Below the pieces are notes generated by a model. That model was not told where the DNA came from, did no database searches, and was given only the letters and a program-made list of their open reading frames with translations. Made by a program: the position numbers and the translations under genes. DNA of 64,000 nt, taken from contig CAZCVP010000001.1 in NCBI GenBank assembly GCA_964501915.1, positions 1 to 64,000 on the forward strand, in the 5' to 3' direction. The stretch comes from CAYFPX01 sp964501915. GTDB lineage: Bacteria; Myxococcota_A; UBA796; CAJQPC01. This document shows, in pieces, positions 24,027-33,007 of the stretch. Positions within the stretch are counted from its first letter, which is position 1; each line of letters starts with the position of its first letter.

Positions 24027-27000
24027 GCGCTCGAAGCACCACCGGTTTCAGCCGTCGCAGCGCGGTCACCAGCCTGGTGCTTGCCGCGGTCTTCGGGGTG
24101 CTGCTGTTCGGCACCTGCTACCAGGTGGCCCTCGATCCGCAGGAGGACGTGCTCTACCTGCCGGTGACCACCGGAGGAAGGCTCGGGGTCATCGAGCGCC
24201 TGGAGATCGTGCCCGAGGGTGGCAGCGGCCTGCTGTTCGACCTGGACGGGACCGAGGAGCCCGTGGCCCACCTGAGCCACCGCCTGGTCATGATCGCCGG
24301 AGCGGTGTTCCGGGTGGTCGGACGGGGGGAGGCCCGGAGCCTGGAACACGTGGGGGTGGACCTCGACCTGGGCGTGATCGGCGGAGCACGGGACGCCGAC
24401 GCCCTCCTGCGCCTGCCAGGCGTGGGGGCCCACCACGTGGAGATCCTGCCCCCCGACGCGTGTGGTGCCGACCTGCGGTGTGTGCGCTCCCTGGTAGGCG
24501 ACGACCACACGCGGCTCCAGCCCCGGAGCGGCGACCGGGCCATGACCCTGGACCGAGGAGAGACAGCGAAGCTCGAGGAGGGCGACACCCTCTGGCTCGG
24601 ACTGGCACCCCTGATCGCCAAGGCGGGGGGAGAGGGTCTGGTGCTGGCCCTGCCCAGGGCGTACGAGAGCCATCGCGGTGAGCGCACCTGGATCGGCGAC
24701 CCGGCCCCCCGGTGGCCCTTGTCGGGCGAAGGACCCTGGAGGCTGGTGAGCGAACGGGACCTGTTCAAGGGCAAGCACCTGCCCCGGACCCGGGTGTCCC
24801 GGCAGTGGGAGGAAGAGGTCCAGCAGCTCGTCGACGAGGGCGTGCTCTGCCTGGAGCCCGGACTGCCCGGCTCGTCGAAGCCGCCGCGCGTGGGGTGGCG
24901 GGACGCGACCCGGGACGCGTGCGTCGACGCGAAGCGCGTCCACCCGATCAGCGAGGAGGTCGCCGCGCTGCGAGAGCGCTACCGCTACGACAAGAGCCTC
25001 CTGCGCACGCTCGAGCAGGCCAACGACCACCTGGCCGACGGGTCCTACCTTGCGGCGCCCGAGGTCCTCCACTTCACCTTCGACTGGCAGTTCGTGCTGA
25101 CCCGCGACGGGGCCGCGCTGAACGCCAGCAGCGCGTCGGGGTCCTACGCGGGTGAAGAGGAGTCCAGCGTCGCCCTCCACGCCCTCCAGTCCGACGACGT
25201 CCTGGTCCAGGTCCCCACCCGACTGCTGGGCGTCTGGTGGGGCACCAGCCAGCAGGGGGTGCCTCGCCGGATCCTCGGCGACAGCACCCAGCTCCGGAGC
25301 GCCCAGATGGGCGGGAGCCCCTTCGCTCCCCTCCGGATGCGGGCCGGCTCCACGAGCCCACAGCTCCGGGTCCTGACCCCGGTCGGCGGTCTGCGCGTGG
25401 ACGACCTGCTCCTGCTCACCGGCTCGCCGACGCCGGTCGTGGCGGAGGTCCCCAAGAAGGAGGGTGCGAAGGACACGGTGGAGGCCACCCTGCTCGGCGA
25501 GGTCTGCCTCGAAGACCGCCTGGCGGGAGGCGCTGCGGTCTTCGCGCGCCTGCCCGAGGGCGCTCCCGGTTGCAGGACCCCCAAGGGGGCGAAGCGGATC
25601 TGCGGCGCGAGAACGGCCCAGCGCTTCCACGGCACCGCCCTGCCCCTCGGTCGACTGACCCTCGGGACACGCACCAGCAGCCGGGTCGGCCTGGAGCCCC
25701 TGGCCGCCACCCGACCCGGCTGCCTCGGGATCGCCCGTCGCCCCGACGGCACCTATGCCCGTCGCGGCAGCGACAGCGCCTGGAGGGACCTGGTGCCCGG
25801 CCGTCACCTGGAGTGGCAGGGCCTGCGGGTGGTCCTGAGGGACACCGCCGACCTGGCCGCGATCACCCAGCCCAGCGCCGACGGGCGCGGGGATCGCCGC
25901 ATCTACCCCTTCGAGGACGACGCCGGGCAGCTCATCGGCCGCGGAACGCGCCACTACACCGGACTCGAAGCGGCCCTGGAGGACGTGGTCCTGGAGGAGG
26001 CCGGCGACGAGGGGCTGGAGCTGACCATCCACGGCGACCTGCAGCGACTGGTCAACCGCGCCCTGGCCCGGGTGATGGAGACCTACACCCACGACGACGA
26101 GGACCTCCAGCGGATGGCCCAGGGCTCGGCCGTCCTGCTGGACTCCAACACCGGCCAGGTGCTGGCGGCAGTGACCTGGCCCCCCTTCGACCCCAACCGC
26201 ACCTCCCGAGAAGAGGCCCTGGACACGGCCCGGCGCCGCCTGAAGGGCCTGACCTTCAACCCCGCAGAGAACGTCGCCTTCAACCGGACAGCCGCTGCAG
26301 GGTCCACCTACAAGCTCGCCACGAGCATCGCCCTGGCCCGGGCCGGGCGACTGGACGCCGGGACGGAGGCGACCCGCGGAGACAACTGCTCCAGCGGCCT
26401 GAAGGTCTACCAGTGGAAGGGCGGCCGCCTGGAGCCACGCCTGGACCCGATGCGCTCGGCGAAGACCGGGCCGACGGCCGTCGGTCACTTCAAGTGCGAC
26501 ACCCGCTGGGGCCACGAGGTGATCCCGACGGCGACCTCCTCCCCCCGAGACACCTTCATCCAGGCCTTCGCCCGGTCCTGCAACGTCTACTTCGGCCTCG
26601 CGGGCTACTCGCTGCTCGACGCGGGCATCGCCCTGGGCCACCGGGTCAGGGCCACCATCGATCGGCGCCAGAGCGACCTCGGGCTGGGTGACGGTCCGCT
26701 CCTGTTCAGCCGGGACCAGGGCCATCCCCTCGGGCTGGTCTGGCCCCGGGCGGTCTCCGTGGCCGAGGCGGTCCGCCTGAACGACGAGACGAGTCCTCCG
26801 GACAGCTCGGAGAACCTGCTCTGGCGGACCTTCATGGACCTCGGTCACCGGTTCCAGTACAGGACCCGCGACGGCGTCGCCCGCCAGCAACAGGCGGAGA
26901 CCTGGGGTCCCTGTGCCCCCTACCCGACCGCGGACCCCGACCTGAGCTGGCTGCCGGGCATCCGGGCTGGCCTGGGCTTCCGCTACCCCGAAGTCCCGGG

Positions 27001-27982
27001 CCCCGTGGCCTTCGGCGGCATGGGCGCCTGGGCCGGCACGCCCGAGGACTGCCCCGACGAGCTGGACGACCTCTCGACCCGGCTGGCGGCGGTCGAAGGA
27101 GACCCGGACTACCACCGGCCGATGCGGACCCTCGGCCTGGTCGCCTGGGGCCAGGACGTCGAAGCCACCGCGCTCTCCCTGGCCGTGATGACCGCGGTCG
27201 TGGCGAGCGACGACGCCAGGGTCCCGGCCCCCTGGATCCTGCGGTCGGGCAAGGACCGCCGGCGTGCCGCCGAAGAGCCGATGCTCACGACCGACCAGCA
27301 GGCGCTCCTCCGCCAGGCGATGCGACGGGTCGTGCACGCGGACCCGGCCGCGCCCGACGGCTACACCGGCACGGGCCAGAGCTACTTCCGGGTCCTCGGA
27401 GCCGGGACCTCGCGCATCACCGAGCGGGTCGGGGGCAAGACCGGCACCATCACCGTCCCGGTCCCCGCCTCCGAGCGAGCCAATGCCCGGGAGGCGCTCC
27501 GTCGGAATCGCTACTACGCCTGCGGCGTGCCGCTGGTGGACCTGGAGACCGGCGAGCTGAGCGCCCCGACCCTGACCGCCGAAGACTGGGAGCTCATCAG
27601 CCCCAAGGACCCCGTACGGCCCGCACCGGGCTTCGCCGCCGGCTCCGACGGCTGCGGAGACCTGGTACCCGGTCGGGTCGTGGCCGACGGGGGAGCCTAC
27701 GACCCGATCGCCGCGAAGAAGTGGCTGAAGGCCCACAAGCGCATCAGCACCCGCGGGCGCAACGAGACCACCACCAGCAGCGCTTTCGTCGCCGCCGTGT
27801 TCGACCCCTTCCTGGAGGGTGCCGAGGTCGACACCGAGGACCGGGCGCTCCTGACCGGCGCCGGCCTGTCCCTGGCGGTGATCAGCGACTACCACCCGCG
27901 AGCGTCCAAGGAGGCCGCGGCGATGATCCTCAGCGATCTGGATCTATACTTCCGGGTCCGCGGCGGCGCGGCGGGACCGTGA
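24023..27982 (+). CDS. Class B penicillin-binding protein (transpeptidase) with large N-terminal FHA-like region
   Basis: The predicted periplasmic D,D-transpeptidase cross-links glycan strands and is the expected partner of the SEDS protein it overlaps (ATGA). The 1319-aa product, about twice the usual length, has an N-terminal membrane anchor (about 13-33). Residues about 118-190 (VIGGARDADALLRL, GAHHVEIL, LEEGDTLWLG) show an FHA-like pattern. A long spacer follows. The transpeptidase domain (about 670-1319) has all three catalytic motifs: S761-T-Y-K764, S852-C-N854 and K1139-T-G. The catalytic residues are intact, so it should be active and beta-lactam sensitive. No glycosyltransferase-51 domain is present. 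Confidence 0.88.
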   Translation: MSARSTTGFSRRSAVTSLVLAAVFGVLLFGTCYQVALDPQEDVLYLPVTTGGRLGVIERLEIVPEGGSGLLFDLDGTEEPVAHLSHRLVMIAGAVFRVVGRGEARSLEHVGVDLDLGVIGGARDADALLRLPGVGAHHVEILPPDACGADLRCVRSLVGDDHTRLQPRSGDRAMTLDRGETAKLEEGDTLWLGLAPLIAKAGGEGLVLALPRAYESHRGERTWIGDPAPRWPLSGEGPWRLVSERDLFKGKHLPRTRVSRQWEEEVQQLVDEGVLCLEPGLPGSSKPPRVGWRDATRDACVDAKRVHPISEEVAALRERYRYDKSLLRTLEQANDHLADGSYLAAPEVLHFTFDWQFVLTRDGAALNASSASGSYAGEEESSVALHALQSDDVLVQVPTRLLGVWWGTSQQGVPRRILGDSTQLRSAQMGGSPFAPLRMRAGSTSPQLRVLTPVGGLRVDDLLLLTGSPTPVVAEVPKKEGAKDTVEATLLGEVCLEDRLAGGAAVFARLPEGAPGCRTPKGAKRICGARTAQRFHGTALPLGRLTLGTRTSSRVGLEPLAATRPGCLGIARRPDGTYARRGSDSAWRDLVPGRHLEWQGLRVVLRDTADLAAITQPSADGRGDRRIYPFEDDAGQLIGRGTRHYTGLEAALEDVVLEEAGDEGLELTIHGDLQRLVNRALARVMETYTHDDEDLQRMAQGSAVLLDSNTGQVLAAVTWPPFDPNRTSREEALDTARRRLKGLTFNPAENVAFNRTAAAGSTYKLATSIALARAGRLDAGTEATRGDNCSSGLKVYQWKGGRLEPRLDPMRSAKTGPTAVGHFKCDTRWGHEVIPTATSSPRDTFIQAFARSCNVYFGLAGYSLLDAGIALGHRVRATIDRRQSDLGLGDGPLLFSRDQGHPLGLVWPRAVSVAEAVRLNDETSPPDSSENLLWRTFMDLGHRFQYRTRDGVARQQQAETWGPCAPYPTADPDLSWLPGIRAGLGFRYPEVPGPVAFGGMGAWAGTPEDCPDELDDLSTRLAAVEGDPDYHRPMRTLGLVAWGQDVEATALSLAVMTAVVASDDARVPAPWILRSGKDRRRAAEEPMLTTDQQALLRQAMRRVVHADPAAPDGYTGTGQSYFRVLGAGTSRITERVGGKTGTITVPVPASERANAREALRRNRYYACGVPLVDLETGELSAPTLTAEDWELISPKDPVRPAPGFAAGSDGCGDLVPGRVVADGGAYDPIAAKKWLKAHKRISTRGRNETTTSSAFVAAVFDPFLEGAEVDTEDRALLTGAGLSLAVISDYHPRASKEAAAMILSDLDLYFRVRGGAAGP

Positions 27983-28004
27983 GACTCGAGGGACGGCGGG
28001 GCCG

Positions 28005-30716
28005 ATGAAGGTGCAATTCCGATGGGATGGCAAGGCCGCGCTCTCTTCGCTGGAGGGGGACTACGAGCAGGAGGCGCTGGCCGCACCGCCGCTGCTCCGC
28101 CTGCTGTGCGGGCTGGGTCGGTCGACGAAGCCTCCCCCGGGCGACTGGCAGGACATCGACTGGATCCTGGCGCAGGCGAGACAGGCCGCGCTGGCGCTGC
28201 AGTGGATCTTCGTCACCGACAACGACCTGGCGACACGCCCGCTGGTTCGAGACGACACGCTGTTCACGGTGACCGATCCCGATGAGCACGCCTGCCTCTA
28301 CATCAGCCTCCCCCGCAACCTGCTGCGCTTCGACGGCGAGCAGGTCAAGCTCCTCGAGGACGGCAAGCTGGGACCTGGCGGGGCTCCCCCGCGGAAGCGG
28401 GGACTGTGGAACAAGGCTCCCACGCTCTCACCCACCCCCTACGGCTGGACCCCCCAGAAGGACGAGGCACGCTTCCTGACGAGCTGGAGTCCCGAGACGG
28501 CCACGCTGGAGCTGAGCGGCCAGACCCCGGGGGGGAGCCTGCCCCGCCTGAGGCTCGTCTCCACCGACGACGGGGACCTCGGCGTGGTGCCCCAGCACCG
28601 GGTGTGCGTCGGGGTGAAGGGGCTGGGCTTCCCCCGCTCGTTCGGCCCCTTCGTCTGGGCCCACGCGACGGTGCAGGAGGGCCACTTCCCCCAGCCGCTC
28701 CCGATCGGACCGGACGCCACCCTGGACTTCTCCGGCGTCCGCGTGAGCGGCCCGATCCCGGAGTCGATCCGGGTCGTCGTCGCGCCCCAGGCCCACGGGC
28801 CGCACGACGAAGCCCCCGCGACCTGGCAGGGCATGGAGCGGACCTTCGCCGTCGCGACCCGGCTGAGCGAGCTGCGGTGGGTGGTCGGTGGCATCGCGCT
28901 GGAGACCCTGCGCTCGGATCAGGTGGCCGAGGCCCTGCACTTCCGGTCCGAGGGCCCCTTCCCGGCCAGCCTGACGGTCACCGTGACCAACCCCCGGGGC
29001 ACCAGCACCCTGCGCCTGGAGTCCACGAGCCCGACGACGGCCCGCTTCACCGGCGACCTCGCCTCCCTGGTCCGGGGGATCGAAGAGCCCACCGTCCTCC
29101 GCCTCGAGGCCCCCGGACAGGGGCTGCTGGGCCACCTGGTGGTCGCGCCGCCGAGCCTGAGCGGGGAGTGGCGACCGCACGGCGACTCCAGGCTCGGGTT
29201 CTTCCCCACCGGCCGCTCCGCCCCGCTCAGGGACCTGGCCCGGCCGACGAACGACCCGTCGTCGGGCAGCCAGCTCGAGCGCACCCGAGGCCCGTCGGAG
29301 CCCTGCAGCAGCGCCATCTGGTGGCAGGCCAGGGACCTGACACGAGAGGGCGGCGAGACGATCTCCGTCGAGGTCCCCCTGGTGCGGGACCGGCCCCACC
29401 GGGCCGGCCGGGCCGATCCCCGCCCGGGCAGTCCCTCCAAGAAGGCCGTGGAGCTCACCTGTCCGCTGGAACCGCTGGCCGCGATCCACCAGTGGTACCC
29501 GGGGATCCCCGTCGGAATGATCCGCGCTCCCAGCTCCAAGGCGGGTCGACTGCGCCTCGACCTCGGCGTGGGCCTGTTCGCCGTGCTCAAGAAGCAGCAC
29601 CTCCGGGTGTGGCTGGAGCTCGAGGACGGCACGCGCACCTCGGGGTGGGTCCACTCCCACCGCTGGCCGGTGGTGCCGCCCTTCGAGCGCTGCACCTCGA
29701 GCGGGGGAGGCGTCCACGAGGTGCCGATCGGCTCGCGGCTGTTCGTGGACTGCCGCGGACTGACGGCCGAGGCCCGGCTCACCACGATCGTGGGCACGGG
29801 CCCCGGAGAGACCTACCAGGCCCTGCTGCTCGATGCGCCCGGGTGGAACGTCGACGGGCGGGCCGCCGCCTGGCCCGACGGCGCGTCCCTGGCCCCGGTG
29901 CAGGCGGCTGTGGAGGTCGACCTCGACGAGGGTCGCTCCCACTACTGGGTCCAGGAGCTCGGAGCCGACCCCCTGATCATCGAGCACTTCGAGGCCCTGC
30001 GGAGTCGGACCGGGGACTGGGCCATCGAGAGCGCCCAGGGCGACCTCCCGCCCTTCGGCCCGGCCACGGACTGGGACCCCGTGACCCTCGACAGCCCCCT
30101 GGGCCACGGCACCATCCCGCTGCTGAACTCCGTCGTCGGAGGCCGCGCTAGCTGGCTGGTACGCTGGAGACACTACCTGCTGTCGCTGGGGAGCCCCGAG
30201 GACCCGAGAGTGCGCTTCCGGGGCTGGATCTGGCCCGTCGGGTCCGCCGGTCGCTACCCCGCCCAGCCACCGTACGGGCCCTATGTCCTGCAGGCCGTGG
30301 TCGCCGGAGAGGCCACGGAGCGCTGGACAGGTGCCCAGTCCCGCGGAGGCATCCACTGGGACGCGCCGGAGCCTCCCGCCGCCCTGCAGGCCGCGGTCGC
30401 GCAGTGCCTCGCCGCTGCGAGACCGACCGCAGGCAAGGCCATCGAGATCCGCGACGGCCCGAGTCGGTATCACCTGACGCCGGAGCTCTCCGCCGACGGC
30501 AGGAGCGTCCGCCTGGCGCTCGATGCCGGTCACACACCTCAGGGCATGGACGAGACCGGGATCCGGATCTGGCACGAGCGCGTCCTGCCCCCCCCCGGAG
30601 CGCCGCCGCCATCGCCCGCGGGGGCTGGGCCGGCGGAGCCCCCAGGAGCTCGGAGGAACAGGCCCGCCCCACCGATCCAAGGAACTCCGACTCCGAGGAG
30701 AAGCCCTCGGGGCTGA
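28005..30716 (+). CDS. Large soluble protein of unknown function in the SEDS-PBP operon
   Basis: The 903-aa product has no signal peptide or membrane helix, so it should be cytoplasmic. An N-terminal alpha/beta part (DWQDIDWILAQARQAALALQW) is followed by a long beta-rich region with many short Ig-like strands (LRLVSTDDGDLGVVPQHRVC, ASLTVTVTNPRGTSTLRLES, VWLELEDGTRTSGWVHSHRW) and a Pro/Arg-rich tail. I do not recognise a family. It starts 22 bp after the PBP stop. Its tail lies just before, and possibly overlaps, the start of the Hsp70-like gene. A scaffold or client of the Hsp70-like ATPase would fit, but this is speculation. Confidence 0.65.
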   Translation: MKVQFRWDGKAALSSLEGDYEQEALAAPPLLRLLCGLGRSTKPPPGDWQDIDWILAQARQAALALQWIFVTDNDLATRPLVRDDTLFTVTDPDEHACLYISLPRNLLRFDGEQVKLLEDGKLGPGGAPPRKRGLWNKAPTLSPTPYGWTPQKDEARFLTSWSPETATLELSGQTPGGSLPRLRLVSTDDGDLGVVPQHRVCVGVKGLGFPRSFGPFVWAHATVQEGHFPQPLPIGPDATLDFSGVRVSGPIPESIRVVVAPQAHGPHDEAPATWQGMERTFAVATRLSELRWVVGGIALETLRSDQVAEALHFRSEGPFPASLTVTVTNPRGTSTLRLESTSPTTARFTGDLASLVRGIEEPTVLRLEAPGQGLLGHLVVAPPSLSGEWRPHGDSRLGFFPTGRSAPLRDLARPTNDPSSGSQLERTRGPSEPCSSAIWWQARDLTREGGETISVEVPLVRDRPHRAGRADPRPGSPSKKAVELTCPLEPLAAIHQWYPGIPVGMIRAPSSKAGRLRLDLGVGLFAVLKKQHLRVWLELEDGTRTSGWVHSHRWPVVPPFERCTSSGGGVHEVPIGSRLFVDCRGLTAEARLTTIVGTGPGETYQALLLDAPGWNVDGRAAAWPDGASLAPVQAAVEVDLDEGRSHYWVQELGADPLIIEHFEALRSRTGDWAIESAQGDLPPFGPATDWDPVTLDSPLGHGTIPLLNSVVGGRASWLVRWRHYLLSLGSPEDPRVRFRGWIWPVGSAGRYPAQPPYGPYVLQAVVAGEATERWTGAQSRGGIHWDAPEPPAALQAAVAQCLAAARPTAGKAIEIRDGPSRYHLTPELSADGRSVRLALDAGHTPQGMDETGIRIWHERVLPPPGAPPPSPAGAGPAEPPGARRNRPAPPIQGTPTPRRSPRG

Positions 30717-30745
30717 AGCGCTTCTGGCAGCGCTCCCGCTGGCTG

Positions 30746-33007
30746 ATGGGACTGGGTCCGGCCCCGGAAGGCGAGGAAGACGAGGTCGAGACCCCGCGTG
30801 ACCGGGGCCCGAGCCCCTCGTCGCCGCACCCGATCCTCATCCGGCCCCTGGCCCGCCCCGAGGACGACACCGACGACCTGGCGGAGCTGCCGGTGAAGAT
30901 GGCCATCGACCTGGGCACCTCCGCCAGCGCGGTGGTCTATGCGACCGAGCCGGACCCGGACAACAAGGAGATCCCCGTCCACATCGACTTCGGCGTCCTG
31001 GGCCAGCGGACCGCCCTGGTCGCAGGCATGGCCCCGCTCATCGGCTCCCAGATCCTGTTCTCGACCGTGTCGCTGGGCGGGCCCAGTCACCTCGGCGGTG
31101 ACGAGCTCCACTGCTTCATCGGGTCCGTGGCCGACACGATCCGCGAGGACTTCCCCGACGACTCCGTCGCCTACTACACCTCGGTGAAGCGCCTCCTCGA
31201 CCTGCCCGAGTCCTCCGGACGGGACGCCGCCGACGACATCAACCTGCCCACGGTCGTGGAGGGGGTCTTCCGCGAGCTCCTCTTCCTGGCGCTGCTGCCC
31301 GAGGAGAGCGAGACGGTCCGCGCCGCGGTCATGCGCCACAACACCAAGGGCGGCGCCGGCTCCCCGCCGGACCCGAGACACATCGGCCTCTCGTTCGGGG
31401 CCCGTGAGTACCTTCGCGAGCGCATCGCCCAGGACGGCCTGGAGCTGTTCATCACGATGCCCAACTCGTTCTCCTTCCGGGAGGTCGAGTCCCTGAAGCA
31501 GGCGGCGACCCTGGCCGGCCAGAGCGTGATGGAGCGGCTGGCGGACACCGCCCCGGGACTGGGCGGCCGGGCCCACACGAGGCCGCTGGTCCAGCTCCTG
31601 AGGGAGTCGGAGGCGATCGCCTGGTGGGAACACGCCCTGGACCAGGACGGAGGCAGCCAGGGAGGCTCGGCCGACCAGCCGGAACGCTGGCTGGTGTTCG
31701 ACATGGGGGCCGGAACCACCGACCTGGCCCTGCTCGAGGTCGGAGGGGACGACATCCGCTTGATCCGCCGCTCCGGCATCCCGGTGGGGGGGGACGACTT
31801 CGACCACGCCTTCCTCCAGCACATCGAGCCCGGCATGCACATGGAGGAGGCCCTCGCCCAGCACACCGACCCCAAGGACGGCATCGACGGAATCCTGAAG
31901 GGCGTGCGCGACCTGGGCTCGACGGCGGGGGCCCCCACGGCGACCCGACAGCTCTGCTGGCACCCGGAGCGGCTCGAGAGCCTGGCCTACGACCAGCGGG
32001 TGCTCGTGAAGAACGCCGCGGAGCGCTGCAAGTGCTCCTGGTCGACCGCAGACACCTGGAAGCGCTACATCGGCGACGCGATCGACGAGGGCAACAAGGT
32101 CTACGCCTCCTGGGACGACTGGCTCGCCGCCACCCTGGAGCGCCGCAGCGACAAGTCCCCCGATCTCGAGGCCCTCGAGCGCAGCGAGGTGCTCCTGGCC
32201 CCCCTCTGGCAGAAGGCCTACCGTCAGCTCGTCCTGCTCATCACCCGGGGCTGCTGCCTGGGCCTGGTCGGGGAGGGCGGGACCCAGGACACGGCGGTCA
32301 GCCGGGTGATCCTGAGCGGTCGAAGCGCCCTGCTCCCGGGCATCCAGCGAGCGCTGGAGCGGGCCCTGAGAGATGCCGGCATCCTGGAGCCCGGCACCAC
32401 GAAGGTCGCCTGGGTCCGCGGCCAGAAGGTGGCCGCCGGCCAAAAAGCCCAGGACGCCAAGCTGGCGGTGGTTCGGGGAGCCGCTGTCTACGCCTGGAAC
32501 CTGGACTTCCACGACACACCGGCCCGGATGTCCGACCAGATCATCGCCCGGGCGCACGGCGCCTGGGAGCGGGTGGTGATCGACCTGAACACCCAGCTCG
32601 ATCCCATGGGCAGGTGTCGGGCGCTGTACCGGATGTCCCGCCCGAAGCGAAGGCCCCACCTGCTGCTGGTCCACCGCCACCGCATTCCCAAGGACGTCGT
32701 CGACGACTTCTGCAAGAGAGGGGACCACGTCGAAGAGCTGGACATCCGGAAGTCCAACTTCTGCCGCAAGCGCCTGTTCCGCTCCAAGATCCCCAAGGGC
32801 GACGGACAGTGGTGGCTGGGCTTCCAGCTCGACGAGCGGGAAGGCCGCATCACGCTGTTCCAGGGGGACGGGGCCGGCGACCTGAGGTCGGTCCCCGAGG
32901 ACCGGGGCATGCCCCCCGACCTTCCCCGCCACCCGGTCACCGGCCTGCTGGAGGACTGGCAGTGGAGCGGAAAGGGACAGCCGAGCCGCGGAGGAGGTGG
33001 GTCATGA
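30746..33007 (+). CDS. Hsp70/DnaK-like ATPase domain protein
   Basis: The actin/Hsp70-fold ATPase of about 753 aa has the three nucleotide-binding motifs: phosphate-1 IDLGTSASAVVY (54-65), phosphate-2 VFDMGAGTTDLALLEV (about 317-332) and adenosine motif VILSGRSALLPGIQ (521 on). The substrate-binding domain of DnaK is not recognisable. The last 180 residues are a basic alpha/beta region. Such diverged Hsp70 ATPases usually drive assembly or act as nucleotide switches. The start is unsure. ATG 30746 lacks a good Shine-Dalgarno, while an ATG at 30404 would overlap the previous gene by 313 bp. The stop overlaps the next start (ATGA). It is presumably cytoplasmic and could act on the cytoplasmic domains of neighbouring membrane proteins. 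Confidence 0.8.
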   Translation: MGLGPAPEGEEDEVETPRDRGPSPSSPHPILIRPLARPEDDTDDLAELPVKMAIDLGTSASAVVYATEPDPDNKEIPVHIDFGVLGQRTALVAGMAPLIGSQILFSTVSLGGPSHLGGDELHCFIGSVADTIREDFPDDSVAYYTSVKRLLDLPESSGRDAADDINLPTVVEGVFRELLFLALLPEESETVRAAVMRHNTKGGAGSPPDPRHIGLSFGAREYLRERIAQDGLELFITMPNSFSFREVESLKQAATLAGQSVMERLADTAPGLGGRAHTRPLVQLLRESEAIAWWEHALDQDGGSQGGSADQPERWLVFDMGAGTTDLALLEVGGDDIRLIRRSGIPVGGDDFDHAFLQHIEPGMHMEEALAQHTDPKDGIDGILKGVRDLGSTAGAPTATRQLCWHPERLESLAYDQRVLVKNAAERCKCSWSTADTWKRYIGDAIDEGNKVYASWDDWLAATLERRSDKSPDLEALERSEVLLAPLWQKAYRQLVLLITRGCCLGLVGEGGTQDTAVSRVILSGRSALLPGIQRALERALRDAGILEPGTTKVAWVRGQKVAAGQKAQDAKLAVVRGAAVYAWNLDFHDTPARMSDQIIARAHGAWERVVIDLNTQLDPMGRCRALYRMSRPKRRPHLLLVHRHRIPKDVVDDFCKRGDHVEELDIRKSNFCRKRLFRSKIPKGDGQWWLGFQLDEREGRITLFQGDGAGDLRSVPEDRGMPPDLPRHPVTGLLEDWQWSGKGQPSRGGGGS

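Noticed and set aside
23927..27895. Minus-strand open frame of over 1300 codons opposite the PBP gene
   Set aside because: It is low-complexity (Gly/Arg/Asp/Val-rich) without domains, whereas the plus strand carries complete PBP motifs.
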